Part shown: positions 43,234 to 52,296 of the stretch, one piece after another
Position numbering within the stretch: position 1 is the first letter of the stretch
Layout of the letters: each line of letters opens with the position of its first letter
NCBI GenBank assembly: GCA_002712005.1
Contig: PASP01000004.1
Coordinates: 179,671 to 243,670, forward strand
Reading direction: 5' to 3'
Origin: Halobacteriovoraceae bacterium
GTDB taxonomy: Bacteria > Bdellovibrionota > Bacteriovoracia > Bacteriovoracales > Bacteriovoracaceae
DNA length: 64,000 nucleotides
The notes under the pieces: generated by a model
What the model saw: only the letters and a program-made list of their open reading frames with translations
The model's database searches: none
What the model was told of the DNA's origin: nothing
Position numbers and translations under genes: made by a program

Positions 43234-44255
43234 TTTAAATTTTTCAAAAATTGAGTGATTTGAACGAGAGCTCTATTTCGGACAGAGTTCACCTCTTGGA
43301 GTACTTCATGACGACAGTCTTTGAGCCGAATAATGCGACAATTTTCTACCTCATGGGCAAACTTATTCTGAGCTTCATTACATACAACAATATCTTGATC
43401 AGCTTGAATGAGTAGGATCGGCTTCTTATAAAGTGTTTTATCTTTCAACACTTTTTGACCTGTAGATATAGATTCTTTTAACCATTGAATGGTTGGGGCG
43501 CCGGAAAGAATATGGGGATGGAGCTCTTCCATCCTTCTTGCCCAAGAAAAGCGATGGGGACAATGAGTTACATTATTTCCCTCAAAGACTCTTTTACTAT
43601 CTTGAACTTCCCTCTTCCATATTGGATTTAATCTGCGACCTATTAAAGTATAGAATTTCAAAATCCATTGACCTAGGAAAAGAGGAATCGTTTTTGATTT
43701 AATCTTCAACATCGGGGAAGAGAGCAATATCCCATCCCAAATATCTTTTCCATATTTTTGAATATGCCTTAAGGCAATAGCCCCTCCCATAGAATGGGCC
43801 AAAATATGTTTCGTTTTATAAGACTTGTGCTCTTTGAAATGTTCGTAGATGAATTGAAGATCTTCTACATAATCATCAAAATTTTCAATATGAATATGAT
43901 CTGATACACCATTTTGACGTTCTGAAAGCCCCTGCCCTCTGTGATCAATAATTAAAATATCATAGCCATGCCCCTTAAGTTCATGAGCGATCTCTGCATA
44001 TTTCAATGAGGACTCACCTCGACCAGGTAAGATAACTAAGAGAGCTTGATTTCTCGACTCGATAAATGAACGAACATGAATAGACCCAGCTCCTTCTCTA
44101 TAGAAGAAGTTTCCCTGACCTTTACTCCAAAAATAATCATAAGAACGAATTAAAGAGTCTTCTAGTCTTGGGGTTTGAAAGTTTTTCTTATCTTGTATTT
44201 CACTACCAGAATCAAAACCTTCAGTTTCCTGTAGTCGTTTACTATCTAATGGCAT
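43230..44255 (-). CDS. Alpha/beta hydrolase, lysophospholipase-like, 341 aa
   Basis: A second COG2267-type enzyme: LPGRGES near 95, DHRGQGLSE near 123, nucleophile elbow AHSMGGA near 166 (Ser) and the C-terminal His in CRHEVLQE. The first 70 residues are charged and not recognised. No signal peptide. Substrate probably a lipid ester. The gene is separated by 153 bases from the divergent NPP gene. Confidence 0.87.
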   Translation of the reverse strand: MPLDSKRLQETEGFDSGSEIQDKKNFQTPRLEDSLIRSYDYFWSKGQGNFFYREGAGSIHVRSFIESRNQALLVILPGRGESSLKYAEIAHELKGHGYDILIIDHRGQGLSERQNGVSDHIHIENFDDYVEDLQFIYEHFKEHKSYKTKHILAHSMGGAIALRHIQKYGKDIWDGILLSSPMLKIKSKTIPLFLGQWILKFYTLIGRRLNPIWKREVQDSKRVFEGNNVTHCPHRFSWARRMEELHPHILSGAPTIQWLKESISTGQKVLKDKTLYKKPILLIQADQDIVVCNEAQNKFAHEVENCRIIRLKDCRHEVLQEVNSVRNRALVQITQFLKNLN

Positions 44256-44408
44256 AATCCTATTTTAAACAAAGTACTCAAATACTCTACAGGAGGTAAA
44301 AAAGCCCTATTCAGAACAAACTGGACAATTTTGCTCCCCTAACTCTCCCTTTAGCCTCAGCCATTTATAGTTTAATATAATTTAAATAACTTACAGCCAG
44401 GTTCGATC

Positions 44409-45725
44409 ATGAAAACTCATCAGAAAATATCTTTCTTAAAATTTAAATGGGCCCTAATCCTATTCAGTATAGTCACTTTAACCTTGATCTCCTCTTGCTC
44501 CACATCTCAACATGAGCAATTTGGAAGCTATCTTACTGATTTGAAAATATTAGAGAAGAATAAGAACAACTCATCACCCTATGTTGTACTTATTTCTATT
44601 GATGGTTTTCGCCATGACTATATCAAAAAATATCAACCGCCTTTTCTCTCTGAAATTGAAAAGAAGGGATTTAGAGCAAAATCTCTTGAACCTATATTTC
44701 CCAGTAAAACTTTCCCAAATCACTATTCCTTAATCACAGGTTTATACTCTGACCAACATAAGCTTGTGGCAAATCGTTTCTATGATCCTGAAAGAAAAGA
44801 AGCTTATCTTCTAGGGAAACCGACAACCAGCGATGGAACCTGGTATGGCGGGGAACCCTTATGGACCAGTATCAAAAAGCAAGGCCTTCTTACCGCAAGT
44901 TACTTCTGGGTAGGAAGTGATGCTAATATCCAAAACTCCTATCCTTCTTATTACTATCCTTATAATCACGGAACCCCTAATACAGAGAGAACTAAGCAGG
45001 TCTTAAGATGGTTAGAAATGCCTAAAGAAATAAGACCCCACTTTATCACGCTCTATTTCTCCCATGTCGATAGTGCGGGACATCGTTATGGGCCAAATTC
45101 AGATGAAGTAAAAGAGGCCGTTCTCAATGTTGACCGATTGATCTCTAATCTTGCAAAAGAAACTCAAAAAATGAATGGAGATGTTAATTTCGTTATTGTT
45201 TCCGATCATGGAATGAAAGAAATTGATCCAAAGAAATCCATTTTCATAGGTGATTACTTAGAAACGAATCTAGTTAGTTTCTATGAGCAAGGCCCTTTAA
45301 CCCTAGGTTACTTTAATACTATGGCCACTTTAGAGCAGAGAGAAGTCATTATAAAGAAACTTCAAGAAATACCGGGTGTAAAACTCTATGAAAAGAAGGA
45401 CCGTCCTGCCCATTGGCACTACTCTAAACTCTCTCGTCAAGGGGACTTTATTCTCGTCGTTGAAAATGGAGCTTACCTCTTCCCAGAAAAAAGACCTGAA
45501 AACTTCCTAGGAAAGTCAGGAGGAACACATGGATATGATCCTAAAATTAGCCCTGAAATGAATGGTATTTTCCTAGGCTTTGGCCCACAAATTAAAAAGA
45601 GTGGCGTAGTAGATCAAACAAAGAATATTAATATCTATCCCTTTATAATGGATCTTCTCAACTTGAAAGTTCAAGTTCCCATTGATGGGAGTTCGGAAAA
45701 GATTAAGAACCTAATTCGCAAATAA
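44409..45725 (+). CDS. Nucleotide pyrophosphatase/phosphodiesterase lipoprotein (NPP family)
   Basis: 438 residues. The lipobox ISSC places the lipidated Cys near 30. NPP/alkaline-phosphatase metal motif ISIDGFRHDY (Asp65), nucleophile in PSKTFPNHYSL (Thr101) and later metal motifs HVDSAGHRYGP, VSDHGMKE and GTHGYDP. Cleaves phosphodiester or pyrophosphate bonds in nucleotides or phospholipids, at the cell surface or in the periplasm. It converges on the EVE gene, overlapping it by 23 bases. Confidence 0.93.
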   Translation: MKTHQKISFLKFKWALILFSIVTLTLISSCSTSQHEQFGSYLTDLKILEKNKNNSSPYVVLISIDGFRHDYIKKYQPPFLSEIEKKGFRAKSLEPIFPSKTFPNHYSLITGLYSDQHKLVANRFYDPERKEAYLLGKPTTSDGTWYGGEPLWTSIKKQGLLTASYFWVGSDANIQNSYPSYYYPYNHGTPNTERTKQVLRWLEMPKEIRPHFITLYFSHVDSAGHRYGPNSDEVKEAVLNVDRLISNLAKETQKMNGDVNFVIVSDHGMKEIDPKKSIFIGDYLETNLVSFYEQGPLTLGYFNTMATLEQREVIIKKLQEIPGVKLYEKKDRPAHWHYSKLSRQGDFILVVENGAYLFPEKRPENFLGKSGGTHGYDPKISPEMNGIFLGFGPQIKKSGVVDQTKNINIYPFIMDLLNLKVQVPIDGSSEKIKNLIRK

Positions 45726-46170
45726 AATCAAATTCTTTTTTTGTGACAGGGGTAATACTGAGTCTATTCCCCTTTTGTAAAATAGTCATATCTTCCAATT
45801 CACTACATTCCTTTAACTTGGATAAAGGAATGTAGTTCTTAAATTTCTTCTTAAATTTTAGATCGACTAAAATCCAACGCGGATCATCCTCTTTTGACTT
45901 GGGATCAAAATAAGGGCTCTTTGAATCAAATTGAGTTGGATCAGCATAGGGTTTTGAAGCCACCACAGCGACTCCCGCAACTCCTGGCGGTTTCGTACTG
46001 GAATGATAGAAGAGAACTTCGTCTCCTACTTTCATTTCATCACGCATAAAGTTTCGGGCTTGATAATTTCTAACCCCACTCCACGCCTCTTTACCAACCG
46101 ATTTCAAATCATCGATCCCAAATTCATCAGGCTCAGATTTCATCAACCAGTATTGAGGCGTCGATTTCAT
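45703..46170 (-). CDS. EVE-domain protein
   Basis: 155 residues, a single EVE domain: YWLMKSEPDEF at the start, WSGVRNYQARNFMRDEMKVGDEVLFYHS (in pieces) and later ILVDLKF. EVE is related to YTH and PUA domains and binds modified bases in RNA or DNA. The role here is unknown. Five bases separate it from speE upstream. Confidence 0.93.
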   Translation of the reverse strand: MKSTPQYWLMKSEPDEFGIDDLKSVGKEAWSGVRNYQARNFMRDEMKVGDEVLFYHSSTKPPGVAGVAVVASKPYADPTQFDSKSPYFDPKSKEDDPRWILVDLKFKKKFKNYIPLSKLKECSELEDMTILQKGNRLSITPVTKKEFDFICELGS

Positions 46171-46175
46171 TTTCT

Positions 46176-47042
46176 TTAATCCTTAAGCCAAGAAGAAAGT
46201 CTCTTTCTCATAAAGCTTGGAATAGCGAAGGCACCACGATGAATTTCTTTATTGTAATACTCAAAATCAAGTTCACTAGCGGCAACGGCTTCTTCTTTAA
46301 AGTCATTTAAAGGATGATACTTTTTGGAACCAAAGGTGAATGACCAAAGTCCACCAGGATATGTAAGATTACTAAAGTTATAAATAGAAACAATCGGAAA
46401 AGTATCATTTAAAATTTGAACGAGCTTATTTTGCATATCCGTTTGGTAGAACGGACTCTCACCCTGACTTACGACGATACCATCTTCACTTAGTGACTTA
46501 TAAATATTCTCATAGAATTCATGACCAAATAATGGTTGTGCTGGACCGATCGGGTCTGTTGAATCCACTAGGATGACATCAAACTTTTCACCTTGATTGG
46601 CGGCTTCTTTAACATATTTAACGCCGTCATCAATGATCAGTTCGATACGAGGATCACTAAGACAAGATGCGGTTTGAGGAATATGCTCTTTACAAGCATT
46701 AACCACCATTTCATCAATTTCAACCATTACACATTTTTCAACACTCTTATGTCTAATGACTTCACGGGCCGTACCGCCGTCACCGCCACCGATAACGAGT
46801 ACTCTTTTAGGATTTGGATGAACAAATAAGGGAACATGAGTAATCATATCGTGATAAACAAACTCATCCCTTTCAGTGACCATCACTAGGCCGTCATTTA
46901 AAAGTAATTTTCCATGACCACGAGTCTCAACAACATCAACAGTCTGAAATTCACTCTTTCCACTAAAGAGTGTTTTTTCCACTTTAAAACGTAGTCCTAA
47001 AAAGTCTTCTAGTTTTTCTTCAACCCATAAATCTGAATTCAT
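46176..47042 (-). CDS. speE: Spermidine synthase
   Basis: 288 residues. Transfers aminopropyl groups from decarboxylated SAM to putrescine. Motifs: QTVDVVETRGHGKLLLNDGLVMVTERDE (in pieces), VLVIGGGDGGTAREV (SAM-binding loop), VDSTDPIGPAQPLF (active site) and the C-terminal YNKEIHRGAFAIPSFM. AAGGAAG precedes the ATG. Encoded directly after speD, 15 bases apart, so both steps of spermidine formation are together. Confidence 0.97.
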   Translation of the reverse strand: MNSDLWVEEKLEDFLGLRFKVEKTLFSGKSEFQTVDVVETRGHGKLLLNDGLVMVTERDEFVYHDMITHVPLFVHPNPKRVLVIGGGDGGTAREVIRHKSVEKCVMVEIDEMVVNACKEHIPQTASCLSDPRIELIIDDGVKYVKEAANQGEKFDVILVDSTDPIGPAQPLFGHEFYENIYKSLSEDGIVVSQGESPFYQTDMQNKLVQILNDTFPIVSIYNFSNLTYPGGLWSFTFGSKKYHPLNDFKEEAVAASELDFEYYNKEIHRGAFAIPSFMRKRLSSWLKD

Positions 47043-47057
47043 AATTTACTTCCTTTA

Positions 47058-47999
47058 TTAATCAAGTTCTTTATAACGATACATTTTCTCTGGAGCTTCA
47101 CTTCTTTTATTAAAATATCTGAAGTCCACTTCGTAACCTATTTTTAGGCTATCTTTTACATGAATCGTTTTCATGTAGGTATTTCCAAAATCAAGTTCTG
47201 TCGTGCAATTGAAAGTCATTACATCAAAAGAGAAAGGCTTCAGGATTTCTAGAAAATGATTCAAAAACACTCTTGTTTCACTACAGAGTTTTATATTTGT
47301 TTCAAAGCTTACATAAGGACTCTTCTCTTGAGGAGTAACGTGAATAGTAAGATAATCTTCGCCTCGAATACCATTCAAAGAATAACCGTAAGGTTTAAAA
47401 ACAAAGTCATCTAGTTCAAAATCAGGAAAGATTTTTCCCAATTGAAAGAAGTCTCTAATTTGAGCAATCGTGAGATCTTCACGAGTTAAAAAGCCGATAA
47501 CCTCAGGGGCCATATCGTACATGAGTAACTCACATGTACAGTCACTATCAATGGGAGAATATTCCTTTGTCGTGTAAAATAACTGAGTATGATGAGAGTG
47601 CAGTTTTCCAAAACGAACAACTTCTCCATCGAAGTCCTTCATTAAATTCTTGGCATCTTCTAAGAAATCACTGGGCTGTAACTGAGCTCTGTATTCATTC
47701 TTTCTTTGGAAGAAGAGACAATCGACATGATCAGCACCGAGTTCATTGACAAAGAATTTAGCTGACTGGATCAATTTAGTTTGACCACAAGTAAGCATAA
47801 GGATTCTATCATCCCAAACAAATAAGCTCGATTCTGAAAGTAAGAATGCTTTCATCTTAGAGTTTTCAATTTGAGAGAGAATCGTTGCTTCACATTTAGC
47901 AACAATTTCTTTCCAAAAAGAATCGGGACGATTCGTTAATGGCTGTAGAGATTTATCAACAATAATCTCTAACTTCTTTTCTGCACCTTCAAAAAACAA
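47058..47999 (-). CDS. speD: S-adenosylmethionine decarboxylase, eukaryotic class
   Basis: 313 residues. Makes the aminopropyl donor used by SpeE. The sequence fits the eukaryotic AdoMetDC class, not the short bacterial one: FFEGAEKKLEI at the start, self-cleavage site LLSESSLFVW (pyruvoyl Ser57), proton donor LTCG (Cys71), and YGYSLNGIRGEDYLTIHVTPQ then YVSFETN, with Ser207 and His220 in the positions of the processing Ser and His. The start is TTG 47999 with GGGAG 6 bases upstream. A short upstream reading frame precedes it. Confidence 0.93.
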   Translation of the reverse strand: MFFEGAEKKLEIIVDKSLQPLTNRPDSFWKEIVAKCEATILSQIENSKMKAFLLSESSLFVWDDRILMLTCGQTKLIQSAKFFVNELGADHVDCLFFQRKNEYRAQLQPSDFLEDAKNLMKDFDGEVVRFGKLHSHHTQLFYTTKEYSPIDSDCTCELLMYDMAPEVIGFLTREDLTIAQIRDFFQLGKIFPDFELDDFVFKPYGYSLNGIRGEDYLTIHVTPQEKSPYVSFETNIKLCSETRVFLNHFLEILKPFSFDVMTFNCTTELDFGNTYMKTIHVKDSLKIGYEVDFRYFNKRSEAPEKMYRYKELD

Positions 48000-48033
48000 T
48001 GCTGACTCCCTTAATGCAATGGCAAAAAGCTGC

Positions 48034-48132
48034 TCAATTCAAAATTTGTATAAGGGCGACAATAGCATTAATTGGCCATTTATTCACATTATAAAATGGT
48101 CTATATGACCCCATAATAGAAAAAATTCTCAC
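48034..48132 (-). CDS. Possible upstream peptide before speD, 32 aa
   Basis: A short frame on the minus strand, GTG at 48132 with GGAG 6 bases upstream, ending TGA at 48034-48036, 34 bases before the speD start. Translation reads MRIFSIMGSYRPFY then NVNKWPINAIVALIQILN. An internal ATG at 48114 gives 26 residues. Only the ribosome site and the location support it; no relative is known to me. The possible analogy is to upstream ORFs that regulate AdoMetDC in eukaryotes. Confidence 0.3.
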   Translation of the reverse strand: MRIFSIMGSYRPFYNVNKWPINAIVALIQILN

Positions 48133-48262
48133 TAAAGGCTCCAATATCTCCTCTACAGCTCCCCCCTGGGAAAGTTTTCTTAGTCTGTAATCAAAGAATT
48201 GGGTACAATCTAAGGAGTTCAGGTTTGAGACTTTCTAAGTTGACTTAAGACGGGAGAGAAAA

Positions 48263-48946
48263 GTGAAGATAATGGGACACCGAGGCGCAAGAAATGAAGC
48301 TCCAGAAAATACAATGGCCGGTTTTCAACATATTGTTGATATGGGCTTGACTGCGGTAGAGCTGGATATACATGCTTCGAAAGATTGTCAAATTGTCGTG
48401 ATCCACGATGAAACGCTAGAGAGAACGACTCAAGGAAAAGGTCGTGTTTCAGATAAAACTCTTCAAGAACTAAAACAATTAGATGCAGGAGAGGGGGAAA
48501 AAATCCCAACGCTCAAAGAAGTTTTAGACTTTTTGAAACCTTATCAATTTGAAGTCCAAATCGAAATAAAGGACCCCAAGGTTGTAGCTCCGTTAATTGA
48601 TCTCTTTAAAGAATGGGATGAAAAAGAAAGAGAACGCCTTATCATCATCAGTTTTGATCATAGAACCATCTATAAAGTAAAAAACCAAATCCCTACCCTA
48701 AAGACAGCCGCTATTCTTTATGGATATCCACTTGATCCTTGTTCAGTCGTGAAAGCAGCTCGAGCAGACGGTCTAAGTGTAAATATAGAATTTGTAGATA
48801 AAGATTTAGCCGATAAGTTAAAAGAGGAAGGCCTTACCTTAACAGTTTGGAATGCCAATACGAAAGAACATTGGGAGCAAATCAAAGATATCCCAATCGA
48901 TTATTTGGCCACTGATAATCCCAGTGACCTTTTACAGTGGATTTAG
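48263..48946 (+). CDS. Glycerophosphodiester phosphodiesterase (UgpQ type)
   Basis: 227 residues, cytoplasmic. Starts with the GDPD motif MGHRGARNEAPENTMAGF, then ELDIHASKDCQIVVIHDETLERTT (in pieces), with metal-binding Glu/Asp, the catalytic His pair and EIKD near the middle. Splits glycerophosphodiesters to glycerol-3-phosphate and alcohol. The start is GTG 48263 with GGGAG 6 bases upstream. The stop overlaps that of the convergent gene (TTAG at 48943). Confidence 0.93.
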   Translation: MKIMGHRGARNEAPENTMAGFQHIVDMGLTAVELDIHASKDCQIVVIHDETLERTTQGKGRVSDKTLQELKQLDAGEGEKIPTLKEVLDFLKPYQFEVQIEIKDPKVVAPLIDLFKEWDEKERERLIIISFDHRTIYKVKNQIPTLKTAAILYGYPLDPCSVVKAARADGLSVNIEFVDKDLADKLKEEGLTLTVWNANTKEHWEQIKDIPIDYLATDNPSDLLQWI

Positions 48947-49347
48947 AAGCGACGGATTTTAACGAGGTCCTTACATTTTTCTTTAGAAACTGAAAATGTA
49001 CTCTGCCTTCTTGAGAGCTCTAGGCTAGTAAGAGAGAAGTTCTTAATCTCTCCTGAAATTTCCTTTGTCTCTTTACCAGAGAATCCGTGGTACTCTTGCT
49101 CAATTTTAAACTCTCCATCTTCAGCAATAGACTCTACTCTATATTTCGCTAAAAACTCAGAGGCAACTGTGTACCCTCTTTTGATCATTTTAATTTGGAG
49201 CATATTACCGGGATAACTTGCGATTTTGATCACACATCCTTTATCTCCATGATAATCGCCGATAAGGTCTTCACTGCTCAGACCTACTGCTGAGGCACCT
49301 TGGGAAATAAAGAAACTTAGTAAAAGAAAATTAACAACTCTGCTCAT
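48943..49347 (-). CDS. Small secreted protein, 134 aa
   Basis: Signal peptide ending GASA, then a compact beta-rich domain with Cys at GCVIKI and KCKDL. Reads GDYHGDKGCVIKIASYPGN then KRGYTVASEFLAKY. Not recognised; resembles small lipocalin-like or YceI-like beta-sandwiches only in composition. AAGGCTCC and a short leader precede the ATG. It overlaps the convergent GDPD gene by four bases. Confidence 0.65.
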   Translation of the reverse strand: MSRVVNFLLLSFFISQGASAVGLSSEDLIGDYHGDKGCVIKIASYPGNMLQIKMIKRGYTVASEFLAKYRVESIAEDGEFKIEQEYHGFSGKETKEISGEIKNFSLTSLELSRRQSTFSVSKEKCKDLVKIRRF

Positions 49348-49451
49348 AAAAGGCTCCTTATAGGGATCAATTCAGGGGCAGAATACTAAAAAATCAGGAT
49401 ATTTCAGTGGGGCTTGTAGAATTTACAAAACCCCATCTTTAAGAATCGCCA

Positions 49452-50702
49452 TTAGTCTGAATAGACACAGCTCATAAGCTTATACATATTGGAACCTGTT
49501 GAATTTTGAAGAGGACCAAAGTGATTATAGGCCCATCCAGCGTAAAAGTGTGGAGTTACACATCTTTGAGCTGAATTCTTTAAAGAAGAACCCTGTTTAT
49601 TACTTGGGTGAGTGTTTCTTGAACTTGATGAGTTCACCTGAACTGCAAAAGTCTGAAGAAGCTTATGAACTCCACAATAAGCATTGAAATGCTGAAGAGA
49701 AGATCCAACAAGAGGAATTAACTCAGACTGCGAATTAGAAGAGCTTGAACATCTTGGATAATCTCTATTCCACTGCTTAATACAAGGATTGATATTTCCA
49801 CTATAACGTGGAGTAAATTGAAACATTCCAATATTCAATTTAGAAGCAGCATCTTGGTAAGGATCTTCATAGAATTTTACCCCACTTGGCTTAGAGTAGC
49901 CGCTAGGACCATACTTTCTTGCTACTGAGTAGCTTGAGCTTGTATCAGCAGTAGAAAGACTTTCACTATAAGATAGGCATCCAAAGAATTTTCCCCAGTG
50001 CTTTTTTAAATCAACGAGTGCTTCTTGATCTCCATTGAGATAAAGCTCTCGGTAGCGATTATGATCATTCGCAAAACGGTTGGCCAAAGCAATCGTAGTA
50101 CTTCCAGGAACTTTCTTAATGGTTTGCGATAAACTCGAAGAAGTCACAGAACACAAGTTATGAGAGACAAGACTTACCTCTTCATAAGAATTTGGATTTG
50201 ATGACATATTGTAATAAGGAGCAATTCCTTGAACTTGTACTTTTTGTTTTTTAGAGAGCTCTTCAACAAAGAAGCCTATCGCATCAGCAAAGCGTGTATT
50301 GCCCTGAAGTTCATCATGACAGGTATCACCTTTACTTGAAGAAGCGGGTGATCTTCTTATTGAGAGTTCGTCATTATTAAAGATTGAATCGACACTATCG
50401 GCAACATCATCGGCAACTTCTTGCCAAACAGACAGATCCGTACTTGGTGGTGTAGGGGTTGGAGTAACAACAACATCATCCTCACCATCGAGTCCATCAT
50501 CTCCGGTAACAGGATCATCGCCATTACTTTGACTATCATCATCTGTTTCTGAATCAGAGTCGTCAGTCTCCCCTGCCTGACCGGAAGAATCGTCTTCACA
50601 GACAAGATTTCCACTAGCGTCTTTTGAGCAGCCTTCTGGTACACAAGACGTAGTTTGAGAGAGTAATAATAATACTAAGAGGGGTAGTGCTAGTTTTTTC
50701 AT
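49452..50702 (-). CDS. Lipoprotein with an acidic linker and a divergent transglycosylase-like domain
   Basis: About 416 residues. Lipobox TTSC near 20, then an Asp/Ser/Gly-rich linker (about 28-90). The C-terminal part has the order CLSYSESLS (Glu near 247), KLNIGMFQFTP and AGWAYNHFG, matching CLIFRES, GAVGLGQFTG and AGAYNMGVG of the SLT-type protein at 11573. It is therefore a candidate peptidoglycan-cleaving enzyme, more divergent than usual. Many Ser and Cys. The ATG at 50702 is used because it gives the signal peptide. Confidence 0.7.
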   Translation of the reverse strand: MKKLALPLLVLLLLSQTTSCVPEGCSKDASGNLVCEDDSSGQAGETDDSDSETDDDSQSNGDDPVTGDDGLDGEDDVVVTPTPTPPSTDLSVWQEVADDVADSVDSIFNNDELSIRRSPASSSKGDTCHDELQGNTRFADAIGFFVEELSKKQKVQVQGIAPYYNMSSNPNSYEEVSLVSHNLCSVTSSSLSQTIKKVPGSTTIALANRFANDHNRYRELYLNGDQEALVDLKKHWGKFFGCLSYSESLSTADTSSSYSVARKYGPSGYSKPSGVKFYEDPYQDAASKLNIGMFQFTPRYSGNINPCIKQWNRDYPRCSSSSNSQSELIPLVGSSLQHFNAYCGVHKLLQTFAVQVNSSSSRNTHPSNKQGSSLKNSAQRCVTPHFYAGWAYNHFGPLQNSTGSNMYKLMSCVYSD

Positions 50703-50871
50703 AACTAGCTCTTCGACCTGACTCAATTTTCCTTGAGGAAAAAATTGCCTAATATCAAGAACTTATAACAGACTCTTTTGATCTGTTAACTCTTCTCTCC
50801 TTTTCTTCCTCTTATGAATTCGATAGGATATCAACTCAATTCATCCCAAAAGATAGAAACTTGGAAGGACT

Positions 50872-52296
50872 ATGACCACAAATAATTTAAACTTTTTAGA
50901 AGAGTTACTTAGGCAATCGGAAGGAAATTCTCACTATACAGAACTTAGACTTCAAAAAACTCGTGCTCAGTTTCTGAATTTAATCAATGGAGACCTCACT
51001 TCCAATCAAGAGTCAGAAAGCTCTGGGCTTAGTGCGAGATCTTTTATTAATGGCGGGTGGGGCTACTCTAGTTCTTCTTTGATCCATAATTTAAACTCTT
51101 CTGAACAAAGAGAAATGGCCAATCAACTCTTAGAAAGGGCCAATAATCATGGTCATTTCATGAGTAAGGCCATGCAAAACCCAATGGATGTTAAGCTACC
51201 TGAGAGCTCTTTCCAATTTATTCAAAAGGAAGGTCTCTATAAAGGTTACGCCTCAACAAAAGACCAAATCGACTTTTTAAAAAGTTTACACTCCTTTATT
51301 AAAGAAAAGTATAGTGATCTAAAATCGATTCAGCTTATTCTCTCTTTTAATGAGCTTGAAAAATCTTTAGTCAATACAATGGGAAGTCAGGCCTTCCACC
51401 TACTGCCTAGAACCGCTCTTTATCTTAAGTTCTCCATGGAAAAGGAGGGTGAAGTTGTAAGCCTACTTGAGCCACTCTCAGGAAATGGACGTGCTCAAAT
51501 ATTTATCAAAGACCCTAAAGAATATGAAGAGACGATTGATACCCTTTATAAAAGAGTTAAAGATAAGTCTGAGGGAATTCATGCAACAGCTGGAGTCAAG
51601 GATCTCATCTTAGCCCCTGCGGTAACAGGAATTCTTGCTCACGAAGCTATTGGTCACCCAGCAGAAGCCGATCTCGTTAAAGCAGGCTCAGTGGCCTCTC
51701 AGTTTCTTAATAAGAAAGTCGGAAGTGAACTCGTTACAATGGTGGATCTTGCTCATACTTATAATGGAGAAGAGCTTCCTGTCCCTGTTTATATTGATGA
51801 CGAAGGTGTGGAAGGTAAAGATGTCACTTTAATTGATAAAGGTGTCTTTAAAGGCTACATGAACAATCGCGAATTAGCTTCCTTCTACGGTCATGACCCA
51901 AGTGGTAGTGCCCGTGCCTATGATTATAATGATGAACCTCTCATTCGTATGAGAAATACCATGATTCTCCCAGGAGAAAGTAAACTTGAAGAAATGATTT
52001 CCTCAATTGAAGATGGTTATTATTTTCTCCAAAGCTCTAACGGCCAAGCTGACCTTACCAGTGAATTTATGTTTGGAGTGACGATGGGCTATGAAATTAA
52101 AAATGGAAAATTAGGAAGGGCCATCAAAGATACGACAATCTCAGGAGTGGCCTTTGATATGCTTGATACAGTAGATATGGTGAGTGATGAAATGCATATC
52201 TCATGTTCCGGATTTTGTGGAAAAAAACAAAGGATGATTGTATCTCACGGAGGTCCTTCCTTGAAATGTCGACTACATGTAGGAGGTAGATCATGA
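50872..52296 (+). CDS. tldD: TldD metalloprotease subunit
   Basis: 474 residues. The zinc motif HEAIGH (residues 257-262) within ILAHEAIGHPAEAD and the third ligand region near the C-terminal Cys (CSGFCGKK) define TldD. With TldE it forms a protease that matures microcins and degrades unfolded short peptides. The gene overlaps tldE by 4 bases (ATGA), so the partner is translated in step. Confidence 0.96.
   Translation: MTTNNLNFLEELLRQSEGNSHYTELRLQKTRAQFLNLINGDLTSNQESESSGLSARSFINGGWGYSSSSLIHNLNSSEQREMANQLLERANNHGHFMSKAMQNPMDVKLPESSFQFIQKEGLYKGYASTKDQIDFLKSLHSFIKEKYSDLKSIQLILSFNELEKSLVNTMGSQAFHLLPRTALYLKFSMEKEGEVVSLLEPLSGNGRAQIFIKDPKEYEETIDTLYKRVKDKSEGIHATAGVKDLILAPAVTGILAHEAIGHPAEADLVKAGSVASQFLNKKVGSELVTMVDLAHTYNGEELPVPVYIDDEGVEGKDVTLIDKGVFKGYMNNRELASFYGHDPSGSARAYDYNDEPLIRMRNTMILPGESKLEEMISSIEDGYYFLQSSNGQADLTSEFMFGVTMGYEIKNGKLGRAIKDTTISGVAFDMLDTVDMVSDEMHISCSGFCGKKQRMIVSHGGPSLKCRLHVGGRS

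Noticed and set aside
48219..48509. Minus-strand frame opposite the GDPD gene
   Set aside because: The GDPD motifs on the plus strand are clear; the antisense is a shadow.
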